Source: Maribacter aestuarii
GTDB taxonomy: Bacteria; Bacteroidota; Bacteroidia; Flavobacteriales; Flavobacteriaceae
DNA length: 64,000 bases
Direction of reading: 5' to 3'
NCBI RefSeq assembly: GCF_027474845.2
Contig: NZ_CP107031.2
Span: 682,001 to 746,000, forward strand
The position numbers and the translations under genes were made by a program. The notes under the pieces are model-generated. The model made no database searches, was not told the DNA's origin, and worked only from the letters and a program-made list of their open reading frames with translations. This document shows, one piece after another, positions 27,568 to 38,043 of the stretch. Every line of letters starts with the position of its first letter. Within the stretch, counting starts at the first letter, position 1.

Positions 27568-29555
27568 ATGAAAATTACCGCCAAACTTATTATTATTATG
27601 ATATTTTTTCTTGATTCTTGCACAGTAGAGGAAAAGAAATATCAAAATTTTGAAGATTATCCAATTGCAACGAATTCCAACCTTTGGTTGGATTATAGTA
27701 AACTCGCGACTGAATTCAAGCTATGGTCTCCCACGGCAGAACGAGTAATACTAAAACTTTATAGAACTGGGGATGATACTACGTCCTATTCCAATTTTGA
27801 AATGGAGACAGGTGAAAATGGCCTTTGGAAGGTAAAAATTGATGGAAACCTAGATGGTACCTACTATACCTATCAGGTAAAGGCAGATGGCCATTGGTTA
27901 AAAGAAACCCCTGGTATTTATGCAAAAGCCGTAGGAGTAAATGGAAAAAAAGCCATGGTTTTGGACATGGAAAGTACAAATCCCGAGCGTTGGGAAAGGG
28001 ACAAAGGGCCGCAAATAAAAACTGCCAACGAGGCCATAATCTACGAACTGCACATAAGAGATATGACCATCCATCCCCAATCCGGTTCATCGATGCCCGG
28101 AAAATATTTAGGATTGGTTGAAAGTAACACTAGAGGACCTGAAAATGTTGCTACAGGAATAGACCATCTAAAGGAATTGGGGATTACCCACGTGCATTTA
28201 CTGCCCAGCTTTGATCATTACGCCATTGACGAAGCAAAGCTGGATAGTGTCCAATATAATTGGGGTTATGACCCACAAAATTATAATGTTCCAGAAGGAT
28301 CTTATTCTTCCGACCCCTATGAAGCAAAAGTGCGAATAGAGGAATTCAAGAAGATGGTTCAGACCTTTCACACAAACGGAATCGGGGTCATTTTAGATGT
28401 GGCCTATAACCATACCGGGAAAACGGAAGAGTCTAATTTTAATCAAGAAGTTCCTGGCTATTATTACAGATATTGGGAGGATGGCACTTACGCCGATGCC
28501 GCAGCTTGTGGAAATGAAACAGCGTCGGAAAGAGCTATGATGCGTAAGTTTATTTTGGAATCGGTTTCCTACTGGGCAAAAGAATATCATGTGGACGGTT
28601 TTCGATTTGATCTCATGGGCATTCATGATATTCAAACCATGAACCAGGTTTCTGCAAGGCTAAAAGAAATTAATCCGAATATTCTGCTGTATGGTGAAGG
28701 GTGGACGGCTAAAGATTCTCCATTGTCTAAAAGTGAACGGGCGCTCAAAAAGCATGCTCAACAAATACCGGAGATAGCTGTATTTAGTGATGATTTAAGA
28801 GATGGTCTTAAAGGATCTGTTTTTGACAACGATAGTGCTGGCTTCGTCAGTGGTGCCAAAAATATGGAAGAATCCATAAAATTTGGGGTAGTCGGATCCA
28901 TTCTACACCCTCAAATAGATTATGACAAAGTAAACTATTCTGACCAACCTTGGAGTTCAGCCCCTGGCAGGCCATCTCCTATGTTTCATGTCATGACAAT
29001 CATACCTTGTTCGATAAACTTAAGGTTTCACGTGGAGATGCGTCACAGGAGGCATTAGTGGCTATGGACAAGTTGGCAAATGCCATTGTGCTAACTTCCC
29101 AAGGCACAGTTTTCATGCACGCCGGAGCGGAATTTTTACGCACCAAAAAAGAAGAAGAAAATTCGTATAATCTTCCTGATTCTATCAATCAAATTGATTG
29201 GAACTGGAAGCTAGAGCATAAACCGGTCTTTGATTACTATAAAAACTTAATTGAATTAAGAAAAAGCCATCCTGCCGTTCGTATGACAAATTCCAAAGAT
29301 GTAGTTGATAACCTTACCTTCTTAAAATCAACGGACGGAGTTGTATCGTACGTAATCCAAAACAATGCAAATTATGATTCTTGGAATAATATTTTAGTAA
29401 TTTACAATGCCAACCCCAAACCTATAAAGCATATTTTAGAAGGTGTGTGGCAATTGGCCGTCATAGGAGACGACTTTAGTCTTGTAAATGGAAAACCATT
29501 AAAAAAAACAGTACAAGTACCGCCGATATCGATGTTGGTGGCTTATCAAAAATAA
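27568..29555 (+). pseudogene. Type I pullulanase lipoprotein, interrupted by a one-base frameshift
   Basis: Alpha-1,6-glucosidase (GH13) that debranches pullulan, starch or glycogen. The start MKITAKLIIIMIFFLDSC is a lipoprotein signal, placing the enzyme on the envelope. A CBM48-like domain (EFKLWSPTAERVILKLYRTG) precedes the GH13 barrel with the pullulanase signature YNWGYDPQNYNVPEGSYSSD, the nucleophile Asp in DGFRFDLMG and the acid/base Glu in LLYGEGW. At a run of four C (28961-28964) the frame breaks; one extra C restores APWQAISYVSCHDNHTLFDK, including the third catalytic Asp. Corrected length is about 662 residues, normal for the family. As given, the first frame stops at 29058 and would be inactive. 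Sequencing error and real mutation cannot be separated here. Confidence 0.9.
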
Positions 29556-29598
29556 ACAAATCGGGCACTGAGTAACGAAAACATTCTCAATTCAAACT

Positions 29599-29832
29599 AT
29601 GCATCAAAATTCCGAGAGCCAACCAAACAATCCGCTTCATGGTGTAACATTGGTAGAAATTATGGAACACCTTACCCAAATTTACACATGGGAGGACCTG
29701 GCGTCCAAAATCAATATTAACTGTTTTAAAAGCAACCCTTCCATTAAATCCAGTTTAAAATTTTTAAGGCGAACATCTTGGGCACGGGAGAAGGTGGAGC
29801 AACTTTACTTAAAATCCATTCAAAAAGACTAA
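29599..29832 (+). CDS. VF530 family protein (DUF2132)
   Basis: 77-residue small protein of the VF530/DUF2132 family, a helical DNA-binding-like fold of unknown function. Characteristic sequence: [39 protein letters not shown] and [20 protein letters not shown]. The length is that of the family. Its stop codon TAA shares one base with the ATG of trmL (TAATG), so the two are probably translationally coupled. It begins 43 bases after the pullulanase gene. Confidence 0.88.
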   Translation: MHQNSESQPNNPLHGVTLVEIMEHLTQIYTWEDLASKININCFKSNPSIKSSLKFLRRTSWAREKVEQLYLKSIQKD

Positions 29833-30290
29833 TGGCTTTAAACATTGTACTTCTAGAGCCTGAAATCCCAAATAATACAGGCAATATTGGAAGGTTGGCA
29901 TTAGCTACCAATTCAAAGCTACATTTGGTAAAACCTTTAGGTTTTGACCTAGATGACAAGAGAGTAAAGAGAGCTGGTTTAGACTATTGGCAACATTTAT
30001 CGCTTCATATCTACGAAAATCAAAATGAATTTTTCCACACGCATCGTTCAAATAATATGGCTTTCTTTTCAAGTCATGGAAGTAAGGAACATTGGTCTAT
30101 ACCCTTTAAGGAGGATATGTTCCTGATTTTTGGGAAGGAATCCGTTGGACTTTCAAAGGAAATAATTGAAAACAACCAACAGCATTTATATAAAATTCCG
30201 ATCTATAGCTCTCATATCCGCAGTTTGAATCTGGCTAATTCCGTAGGTATCGTTGTTTATGAAGGACTACGACAACTGCGATCAACATAA
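29832..30290 (+). CDS. trmL: tRNA (cytidine/uridine34-2'-O)-methyltransferase TrmL
   Basis: 152-residue minimal SPOUT methyltransferase that modifies the ribose of the wobble nucleotide in leucine tRNAs. It begins [20 protein letters not shown], the family N-terminus, followed by LVKPLGFDLDDKRVKRAGLD. SAM-knot residues appear in FLIFGKESVGLSKEI and IRSLNLANSVGIVVYE. The frame is open to 29778, but the conserved ALNIVLLEP start and the one-base overlap with the VF530 stop fix the ATG at 29832. Length equals E. coli TrmL. Confidence 0.92.
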   Translation: MALNIVLLEPEIPNNTGNIGRLALATNSKLHLVKPLGFDLDDKRVKRAGLDYWQHLSLHIYENQNEFFHTHRSNNMAFFSSHGSKEHWSIPFKEDMFLIFGKESVGLSKEIIENNQQHLYKIPIYSSHIRSLNLANSVGIVVYEGLRQLRST

Positions 30291-30329
30291 AGGTCCGTTT
30301 TGTATCTTTAAGTAGTCAATAATCAACCT

Positions 30330-32981
30330 ATGCACCATACTAAATTTCAATTCGCGCTCATAACGTTCTTTTCGTTGTTTCTTTTTGCCTGTAATAATGA
30401 AGATGCTAACAAAGAGACAGGTGAAAAGGATATTACCTTTAATGTTCCAGATGGTTTTCTTTTGGAAGAACTTTACAATCCCAGTGCATACGAACAGGGC
30501 TCATGGGTGGCCCTTGCCCAAGGTCCGAAACAGACTTTATTCGCTTGCGACCAGTATGGAAAAATATATGAGTTCCGCATACCAAAAGAGGGAAAGACAC
30601 TAAAAAAATCGGATATAAAGCCACTTGATCTGGATGTGGGTTCTGCCCATGGGCTATTATGGGCTTTTAATAGCTTATACGTTGCCGTAAACAAAAGATG
30701 GGATGAAGACATTCCCGACTCCCAAGAAAATGGCAGCGGAATTTATCGGCTTACGGATTCCGATAACGACGGAAAACTGGATACGGTAAAAATGCTTCTT
30801 AAATTAGAGGGGGAAGGAGAACACGGACCACATAGTTTTGCATTAGGACCAAATGGTGAAGAAATTTATTTTATCGCCGGAAATCATACGTTAATTCCCG
30901 AAACAGTTCTAAAAAATAGCCGCCTCCCTACCAATTGGGGTGAGGACAATCTATTCGAACCCTATCTTGACGCCAGAGGGCATGCCAATGATATAAAAGC
31001 GCCCGGTGGTTGGGTTTGTAAGTTTAATCCGGACGGCACAAATTGGGAATTAATTTCAGCTGGCTATCGAAACGCTTTCGATATCGCCTTCAATGAAGAC
31101 GGGGAACTTTTTGCCTATGATGCGGATATGGAATGGGATATTGGTATGCCATGGTATCGCCCTACAAGAATATGCCATGTGACTAGCGGAAGTGAATATG
31201 GGTGGCGAACCGGATCGGGCAAGTGGCCAGAATATTATCCAGATGCCTTACCGGCTGTTCATAATTTAGAACAAGGTTCGCCCACTGCGGTACTCTCTGG
31301 AGCTACTTTGAATTTTCCGAACAAATATGCCAATGGACTTTTAATCATGGATTGGAGTTTTGGTACCGTTTATTTTATCGATTTAAAACCAAACGGCAGT
31401 AGTTATACTGCCGAGCGTGAGGAATTCTTATCGGGTACTCCCCTACCCTTGACCGATATGGTCGCTGGAACGGATGGCAATCTTTATTTTGCTACGGGCG
31501 GACGGCGCATAGATTCTCATTTGTATCGATTGAGTTATAACGGAAATCCAGAAACGAAAACGGAAGAAACCTTAAGTACGGCCGAGAACAGTTTAAGACA
31601 ACTTAGACGCACCATTGAAAAATACCATACAGAACAATCATCAGAAGGTGTTGCCTTGGCGTGGGAGAATTTAAACCATAATGATAGGTTTATTCGCTAT
31701 GCCTCTCGAGTGGCACTAGAAAATCAACCATTGGAACAGTGGTTGCCCCTATTCTATAACGAGAAAGATTCTAGAAAAATCATTGAGGCCAGTATTGGTT
31801 TGGCGCATCAAGGAAATCCCAACATTAAATCTAAGGTATTGGACAAGTTAGGGACTATCAAGTTTGAGACACTTACTTCTGAACAACAGTTAAATCTTCT
31901 ACGGAGTTACGAACTTCAGTTCATCAGACAAGGAGCACCTGACGAGAGACAACGTCTGGCGATAGCAAATAAATTAAAACAGCATTTTCCGCATAGAGAT
32001 TCCAAAATGAATCGTGAATTAGGTCAACTCCTGTTGTACTTAAAATCGGATGGTATAACTGAGGGCTTGGTAGAACTTCTCAAAAAATATACAGAAGAAA
32101 AAAATAATGACCCCAGCGCATACTTAGCTGAGGAAACTACGCTACGAAGCGAACAATACGGACCATTGATTCGTGAAATAATCGCTAAAATGCCTCCAAG
32201 CGAAGCCATATTCTATGGTGTAATACTGAGCCACGCCGATAGCGGTTGGACAAAAGAAACCCGTGAAACTTATTTTCAATGGTTCTACGATGTCCTAAAT
32301 GCGAAGGGCGGATTGAGTTTCAAACCTGGAATGGAGAACATTCGATTGGCGGCCATGGAAAATGTTCCAGAGGAGGACAGGGAATACTTTCAAGAACTTT
32401 CCGGGGTTTATTCCCCTACCACGGCAATAGCTGAAATTCCACAACCTGTAGGACCCGGCGGTCAATACGGTGGTAAGGAAATTGGTGATATGCTTTGGGG
32501 AGATGCCCTCTCGGATGTTGAAGTTGATTTTGCAGGTGGCGAGCGAGCGTACCAAGCCGGTATGTGCATCCTCTGCCATCGTATGCGCGGAGAAGGGGGA
32601 GCAGCCGGTCCCGATTTAACCCAAGCCCATACCAAATTCAATAATTATGAGATGATTTTTGCCGTTTACAGCCCCAATGACGAAATATCGGACCAATATG
32701 CCAACACCCTGTTTCATATGGAAGATGGCAAGAAAATATCAGGACGCATTAAAAAAGAAACGGATGATTCAATAACGCTTATGCCCAACCCATTTAATGA
32801 GGGTTATACGGTAGAACTTCTAAAGGATAAAGTCTTGAAACGAGAATTATCTCCATTATCCCCGATGCCTTCAGGACTATTAAATCGATTAAATCCAAAG
32901 GAAATCAAAAATCTGTTTGCCTACATACAAGCGGGCGGGGATGCAAATCATGAAGTCTATCAACAAGATAAAGAACAATAA
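30330..32981 (+). CDS. Lipoprotein with membrane-bound dehydrogenase-like propeller and C-terminal cytochrome c domain
   Basis: 883 residues. MHHTKFQFALITFFSLFLFAC is a lipobox. Residues about 35-410 form a PQQ/glucose-dehydrogenase-like beta-propeller (SAHGLLWAFNSLYVAVNKR, SAGYRNAFDIAFNEDGELFA, MDWSFGTVYFIDLKPNGSSY). A helical HEAT-like segment follows, and near residue 740 GMCILCHRMRGEGGAAGPDL contains the haem-binding CxxCH. This arrangement matches the Pirellula/Verrucomicrobium-type dehydrogenase plus haem-domain proteins (TIGR02604/TIGR02603) that are also common in marine Bacteroidota. The substrate is unknown; a sugar or alcohol donor is the usual guess. The next gene starts two bases after its stop. 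Confidence 0.85.
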   Translation: MHHTKFQFALITFFSLFLFACNNEDANKETGEKDITFNVPDGFLLEELYNPSAYEQGSWVALAQGPKQTLFACDQYGKIYEFRIPKEGKTLKKSDIKPLDLDVGSAHGLLWAFNSLYVAVNKRWDEDIPDSQENGSGIYRLTDSDNDGKLDTVKMLLKLEGEGEHGPHSFALGPNGEEIYFIAGNHTLIPETVLKNSRLPTNWGEDNLFEPYLDARGHANDIKAPGGWVCKFNPDGTNWELISAGYRNAFDIAFNEDGELFAYDADMEWDIGMPWYRPTRICHVTSGSEYGWRTGSGKWPEYYPDALPAVHNLEQGSPTAVLSGATLNFPNKYANGLLIMDWSFGTVYFIDLKPNGSSYTAEREEFLSGTPLPLTDMVAGTDGNLYFATGGRRIDSHLYRLSYNGNPETKTEETLSTAENSLRQLRRTIEKYHTEQSSEGVALAWENLNHNDRFIRYASRVALENQPLEQWLPLFYNEKDSRKIIEASIGLAHQGNPNIKSKVLDKLGTIKFETLTSEQQLNLLRSYELQFIRQGAPDERQRLAIANKLKQHFPHRDSKMNRELGQLLLYLKSDGITEGLVELLKKYTEEKNNDPSAYLAEETTLRSEQYGPLIREIIAKMPPSEAIFYGVILSHADSGWTKETRETYFQWFYDVLNAKGGLSFKPGMENIRLAAMENVPEEDREYFQELSGVYSPTTAIAEIPQPVGPGGQYGGKEIGDMLWGDALSDVEVDFAGGERAYQAGMCILCHRMRGEGGAAGPDLTQAHTKFNNYEMIFAVYSPNDEISDQYANTLFHMEDGKKISGRIKKETDDSITLMPNPFNEGYTVELLKDKVLKRELSPLSPMPSGLLNRLNPKEIKNLFAYIQAGGDANHEVYQQDKEQ

Positions 32982-32983
32982 TA

Positions 32984-33796
32984 TTGAACAACGAAAAAAC
33001 GTACATTTTAGGAGCGGATGCAGAGGAACTTTTTAGATTGGGCGTTCAACACCAAGTATGGGCGGAAGAAGCCCAGCACGGATGGCGCTTAGCCAATTTT
33101 AAAGCCGGGCAAACACTACTTGACCTAGGATGTGGCCCGGGCTACTGCACCAAAGAACTTGCTTTTCTTGCCGGTGCTGAGGGTAAGGTTATAGGAATAG
33201 ATAAATCAAAAAAATATATACAGTTCCTTGATGGTGTAGCAAAACAATACAATTTAAATATCGAAACCATTCATGCAGACTTTGATAACATGAAACTACA
33301 ACAGTCCAGCCTGGATGGTATGTATTGCAGATGGGCCCTGGCTTGGATTCCGAACCCCGAGGAGGTTTTGAAAAAAGTAGTTGATGCCCTAAAGCCAAAA
33401 GGCAAGATGGTACTTCACGAATATTATGATTGGGGCGTTTTGCAAACAGAACCTCCAAAAAAGGCACTTGCCCATGGCATAGCAATGGCTCTTAAAAGTT
33501 TTAAAGATTCTCCAAACGAAATCGACATTGGAAAATTCCTTCCGGCAATATTGGAGCGAATTGGCATGAAAGTCATAGGATTGCGCCCTATGATGAAAAT
33601 AGCTACCCCGCAAAACGGTATTTGGCAATGGCCCAAAACATTTTTCCAAAGTTACTTTCCAAGACTTGTTCCCCAAGGCTATCTTACTCCTGAACAAGTT
33701 ACTGATGCGCTCACTGATTTAGAAGCATTGGAAAATACGACTGGAGCGTCCATTGCAACTTGCTTGATGGTTGAAATCATTGCCGAGAAAATTTGA
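32984..33796 (+). CDS. Class I SAM-dependent methyltransferase
   Basis: 270-residue Rossmann-fold methyltransferase of unknown substrate. Motif I is TLLDLGCGPGYCTKELAFLA, the acidic ribose-binding position is in KVIGIDKSKKYIQF, and the later motif reads YCRWALAWIPNPEEVLKKVV. The start must be a TTG at 32984, two bases after the preceding stop, because no ATG lies near the N-terminal sequence NNEKTYILGADAEELFRLGV; the tight junction supports coupling to the haem-lipoprotein gene. It resembles general small-molecule or quinone-type methyltransferases, but no specific family is clear. Confidence 0.82.
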   Translation: MNNEKTYILGADAEELFRLGVQHQVWAEEAQHGWRLANFKAGQTLLDLGCGPGYCTKELAFLAGAEGKVIGIDKSKKYIQFLDGVAKQYNLNIETIHADFDNMKLQQSSLDGMYCRWALAWIPNPEEVLKKVVDALKPKGKMVLHEYYDWGVLQTEPPKKALAHGIAMALKSFKDSPNEIDIGKFLPAILERIGMKVIGLRPMMKIATPQNGIWQWPKTFFQSYFPRLVPQGYLTPEQVTDALTDLEALENTTGASIATCLMVEIIAEKI

Positions 33797-33907
33797 CGAC
33801 GCATTTTATTGAGGTTTACCTGTGAGCTTTCAAATAAGTACCAAGTCATTTTATTACATTTATAAACAAACCACGTTGAATATACTTTTCACTTTAAATA
33901 CATTTTT

Positions 33908-36900
33908 ATGAAGTCCTATTTTCAAATACTGTTCGTTGCCACCTTAACGTGCAGTTACTTTTCAACCTTTGCTCAAAAAAATACAACTACGGATTCCCCC
34001 ATTGACAAAAGCTTTTATGAAGGTTTGGAATGGCGAAATATAGGTCCGAATAGGGGTGGCCGTTCCTTAGGGTGTGCAGGAAGCCCCAGTAGACCGAACG
34101 AATATTATTTTGGAGCAACGGGAGGAGGCCTTTGGAAAACTGTTGACGGTGGTACGGAGTGGTCACCGGTTACCGATGGACAAATAACCAGTTCTTCTGT
34201 TGGCGCTGTTGCCGTGGCAGAAACCAATCCGGATATTGTTTATATCGGTATGGGCGAGGTACAATTGCGCGGAAGCATAACCCAAGGTGATGGTGTATAC
34301 AAAACCGAGGACGGAGGAAAAACCTGGCGCCACTTAGGATTAAAAGAAACTCAGGCCGTAGCACGTATTCGCATACATCCAACTAATCCGGATTTAGTGT
34401 ACGTCGCAGCTTTAGGCCACCCTTACGGGGACAATGAAGAAAGAGGTGTTTTTCGTTCCAAGGACGGTGGTAGTTCTTGGGAAAAAGTCCTCTATGTTAG
34501 CCCCAAGGCAGGTGCTGTGGATTTAATCATTGACCGTAATAATCCCGATGTTTTATATGCCACCACTTGGGAAGTACAACGAAAAGCATGGAAAATGTGG
34601 GGCGGTGGCGGCGACTCCAAATTATGGAAATCCACGGATGGTGGGAATACTTGGACCGATTTAACAAGCAATGAAGGTATGCCCGCACCACCGGTAGGCA
34701 AAATTGGGGTTACCGTTTCCCCGGCAGATTCCAATCGTGTTTGGGCCATTATGGAGGCCAATGAAGGTGGGGTTTTTCGTTCTGATGATGGTGGTAAGAC
34801 CTGGGAACGTACCAATGACGAACGCAAACTAAGACAGCGCGCTTTTTATTACTCCAGAATTTATGCGGATCCTTTGGACAAGGAAACCGTATATTGTTTG
34901 AATACAGGCCTGTACAAATCTACGGATGGAGGTAAAACCTTTGATACCACCATCAAAGTTCCCCATGGAGATAATCATGATTTGTGGATAGACCCCAATA
35001 ATCCGGAGCGGATGATCAATTCGAATGATGGCGGGGGTAATGTAAGTATTAACGGAGGCAAAAGCTGGACAGAACAAGATTATACCACAACACAATTTTA
35101 TCATGTGATGACCACCAGCGATGTGCCCTATCATGTAGCGGGTGCTCAACAGGACAATAGCACTTTGGCCATGCCAAGCGATGGTTGGGAACATATGCAG
35201 GCCAGAGGCCCAAATCACGGATGGTACTATGCAGTAGGCGGGGGCGAGAGTGGATGGATCACGCAACATCCGGAGAAAAAAGATATTTTTTATGCTGGAA
35301 GCCAAGGCGCTCTTCTAACCCGATATGATCGTAGTAACGGACAGATAAGGGATATTCAAGTATATCCTAGATTCTTCTCTGGCGAACCTGCGAGCGCACT
35401 TCCCGAAAGGTGGCAATGGACGTTTCCTATCATGTTCGCTCCGCAAGATTCAAATGTCATGTACACCTGTTCACAGCACGTTTGGAAAACAACGGACGAT
35501 GGGCAATCATGGGAAAAAATAAGTCCGGATTTAACTTATGCCGACCCTGAGACTTTGGGTAAGACCGGTGGTATTATAACCATGGATATGAACGGACCCG
35601 AAATATATGCTACGGTTTTCGCATTGGCGCCCTCGTTTCATGATATCAATACTATATGGGCAGGTTCGGATGACGGGAAAATTCATATCACTCGGGACGG
35701 CGGAAAAAAATGGCAGGACATTACTCCAAAAGATTTACCCAAATTCTCCAGGGTAAGTATTATTCACGAATCCAAACACAGACCAGGAACCTTGTTCGTT
35801 GCAGCAAATAGATATCAGGTTGATGATCGGAAACCTTATGTTTTTAAAACCCATGATTACGGGAAGACGTGGACCAAAATCATCAACGGAATAGAAGATG
35901 GTCATTTTGCTAGGGCCGTTCGGGAAGATCATGAAAGAGAAGGTTTATTATTTTTGGCTACCGAGCATGGCGTTTATTTCTCCATGAATGACGGTGCGCT
36001 TTGGCAAAGCCTTCAGCTAGAGCTCCCGGATACTCCAATACGCGACCTTGTTGTAAAAGATAATGATGTGGTACTGGGTTCTCACGGTAGGGGATTTTGG
36101 ATTTTAGATGACATTCAGCCCATACGGCAATATACCGACGAAATGAAAAATGAATCGGCGGTTTTATTCCAACCTGCCGATCCCATACGAGGAATTAATG
36201 ACGCAAAAATTCAATATTATCTGAAGGAACAGGCGGATAGTATAACCTTTGAGATTTTGGACGCCAATGACATGCTTATCAATACGTTCACCGGCAGCAA
36301 ACCAAAGTATGAAAAAGACCCGGATGCGCCTTGGTGGGAAACAGGTGGCTCTTCCAAACCGACAACCGCTGCTGGAATCAATAACTTCACCTGGGACCTG
36401 AGGTATCCTGGGGCAACGGAATTTGATGGAATGATTATTTGGAGCGCTCGTCCACAACGTGGGCCAAAGGCACCTTTAGGCACTTATAAAGTAAGGATGA
36501 AAACCAAAGATTACGAAAAGACATTTCCATTCAATATTCATATCGACCCAAACCTAAAAGGAATTACAAAAGAACATCTGGATGAGCAATTCGAATTGGC
36601 CAATAAGATAATGCAGAAGACTACGGCAGCCAATAATGCTGTCATACAAATACGACAGATCAAGAAAACTATTGATAGTGCCAAATCCAAGATTCCTAGT
36701 GAGGCTTATAAAAAAAGTATAGCTCCTTTTCTTGAGAAAATTTCCGGCATAGAAGAAGAGCTTTACCAGGTAAAGAACCAATCCGGACAAGATCCGTTGA
36801 ATTTCCCGATTAAACTGAACAACCGTCTGGCTTCATTACGGCGGAGTGTGGAAAATGGAGATGCCAGACCAACGGACGGGGCATATAAAGTTTTTAATGA

Positions 36901-37021
36901 ACTATCCACAGAATTAGCATTACACTTGGGTAATCTAAATACCGTAATGACAGAGCAATTACCACAAGTCAATACCGCGCTAAAGAATGCAGAAATCGAA
37001 GAAATTGAAGCGCCAGAATAA
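33908..37021 (+). CDS. Secreted VPS10/sortilin-like BNR-repeat propeller protein
   Basis: 1037 residues with a signal peptide (FQILFVATLTCSYFSTFAQ). It contains about ten Asp-box (BNR) motifs such as VDGGTEWSPV, EDGGKTWRHL, TDGGNTWTDL, DDGGKTWERT, NGGKSWTEQD, RDGGKKWQDI and HDYGKTWTKI, forming one or two large beta-propellers (residues about 40-750). After the propeller a beta-rich domain (ITFEILDANDMLINTFTGSK) leads to a helical C-terminal region. Such proteins are often labelled glycosyl hydrolase, but no catalytic residues specific to a GH family could be picked out. There is no type IX C-terminal sorting domain. It precedes a TPR lipoprotein gene by 9 bases. Confidence 0.85.
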   Translation: MKSYFQILFVATLTCSYFSTFAQKNTTTDSPIDKSFYEGLEWRNIGPNRGGRSLGCAGSPSRPNEYYFGATGGGLWKTVDGGTEWSPVTDGQITSSSVGAVAVAETNPDIVYIGMGEVQLRGSITQGDGVYKTEDGGKTWRHLGLKETQAVARIRIHPTNPDLVYVAALGHPYGDNEERGVFRSKDGGSSWEKVLYVSPKAGAVDLIIDRNNPDVLYATTWEVQRKAWKMWGGGGDSKLWKSTDGGNTWTDLTSNEGMPAPPVGKIGVTVSPADSNRVWAIMEANEGGVFRSDDGGKTWERTNDERKLRQRAFYYSRIYADPLDKETVYCLNTGLYKSTDGGKTFDTTIKVPHGDNHDLWIDPNNPERMINSNDGGGNVSINGGKSWTEQDYTTTQFYHVMTTSDVPYHVAGAQQDNSTLAMPSDGWEHMQARGPNHGWYYAVGGGESGWITQHPEKKDIFYAGSQGALLTRYDRSNGQIRDIQVYPRFFSGEPASALPERWQWTFPIMFAPQDSNVMYTCSQHVWKTTDDGQSWEKISPDLTYADPETLGKTGGIITMDMNGPEIYATVFALAPSFHDINTIWAGSDDGKIHITRDGGKKWQDITPKDLPKFSRVSIIHESKHRPGTLFVAANRYQVDDRKPYVFKTHDYGKTWTKIINGIEDGHFARAVREDHEREGLLFLATEHGVYFSMNDGALWQSLQLELPDTPIRDLVVKDNDVVLGSHGRGFWILDDIQPIRQYTDEMKNESAVLFQPADPIRGINDAKIQYYLKEQADSITFEILDANDMLINTFTGSKPKYEKDPDAPWWETGGSSKPTTAAGINNFTWDLRYPGATEFDGMIIWSARPQRGPKAPLGTYKVRMKTKDYEKTFPFNIHIDPNLKGITKEHLDEQFELANKIMQKTTAANNAVIQIRQIKKTIDSAKSKIPSEAYKKSIAPFLEKISGIEEELYQVKNQSGQDPLNFPIKLNNRLASLRRSVENGDARPTDGAYKVFNELSTELALHLGNLNTVMTEQLPQVNTALKNAEIEEIEAPE

Positions 37022-37030
37022 TTAAATTTT

Positions 37031-37996
37031 ATGGAAATTATTGGTAAGAACTTACGATTTCTCTATTCGCTGGTAATGGTTTTACTAGTAGTTGTGAGTT
37101 GCAAGAACGATAAAAAGAATGTTCCCTCAAAACCAAAAGAAACGGTTGAAAAACCAGTCGTTTTTATGACACCCTTGGGTAAGGAATTCATAGTTCCGGC
37201 ACCCTCGGAAAAGCTTTTGAGGCAATATGAAGAGGCGAAAACTACCTTTGAGTCTTACCCGGACAGTGTGGAGGCAATCATTTGGTACGGCAGAAGAACG
37301 GCATATCTCGGTCGCTATGAGGAGGCCATTTCCATTTACACGCAGGGAATCGAAAAATATCCTGAGGAGCTTCGTTTTCGCCGTCATCGAGGGCATCGGC
37401 AAATCTCACTCCGCAATTTCGATGCGGCAATTTCCGATTTGGAAAAAGCTGGACAATTGATACAGGGTACCGACAATGAAATTGAACCCGATGGCATGCC
37501 TAATGCCAAAAATATACCCGTAAGCACTTTGCACGGGAACATCTGGTATCATTTAGGTCTGGCATATTATCTGAAACACGATTATGAAAAAGCTTACGAA
37601 GCTTATCTCAAGTGCAGGGAATCGGGCAGTTTACCCGACAATATCGTTTCTAGTACACATTGGCTGTATATGATTCAACGCCGATTGGGAAATCCTGAAT
37701 TAGCGGATGAAATGTTGATACCAATCTCATTAGAAATGGATGTTATTGAGAACCAGAGCTACTACGAACTTTGTAAATTGTACAAAGGACTAATTCCAGT
37801 TGATTCCCTTTTACAAACCGAAACAGGAAGTCCCTCCAACGATGCCGTGGCATACGGACTCGCTAATTGGCATTTCTATAATGGTGAAAAAGAAAAAGCT
37901 CTGGAAATCATGACCGACATAGTTAATAGTCCTTCGTGGAGTTCCTTTGGCTACATTGCCGCCGAAAGCGACCTCCTATATTACTATGGAAAGTAG
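37031..37996 (+). CDS. TPR-repeat lipoprotein
   Basis: 321 residues. The lipobox is in LVMVLLVVVSCKNDKKN (Cys at about residue 24). Tetratricopeptide-type helices follow: PDSVEAIIWYGRRTAYLGRY, EEAISIYTQGIEKYPEELRF and NFDAAISDLEKAGQL, then LHGNIWYHLGLAYYLKHDYE with AYEAYLKCRESG. It probably mediates protein contacts at the envelope. The nine-base gap to the upstream BNR protein gene suggests that the two act together, but the function is unknown. Confidence 0.85.
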   Translation: MEIIGKNLRFLYSLVMVLLVVVSCKNDKKNVPSKPKETVEKPVVFMTPLGKEFIVPAPSEKLLRQYEEAKTTFESYPDSVEAIIWYGRRTAYLGRYEEAISIYTQGIEKYPEELRFRRHRGHRQISLRNFDAAISDLEKAGQLIQGTDNEIEPDGMPNAKNIPVSTLHGNIWYHLGLAYYLKHDYEKAYEAYLKCRESGSLPDNIVSSTHWLYMIQRRLGNPELADEMLIPISLEMDVIENQSYYELCKLYKGLIPVDSLLQTETGSPSNDAVAYGLANWHFYNGEKEKALEIMTDIVNSPSWSSFGYIAAESDLLYYYGK

Positions 37997-38043
37997 AATC
38001 TATAAGCTTCATTTCGTATTATTCCTAGAACAACTCAAATCAC

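Noticed and set aside
33908..37021. Type IX secretion C-terminal sorting domain on the BNR protein
   Set aside because: The C-terminus is helical and acidic and lacks the conserved beta-rich sorting signal; export by the Sec signal peptide alone is assumed.
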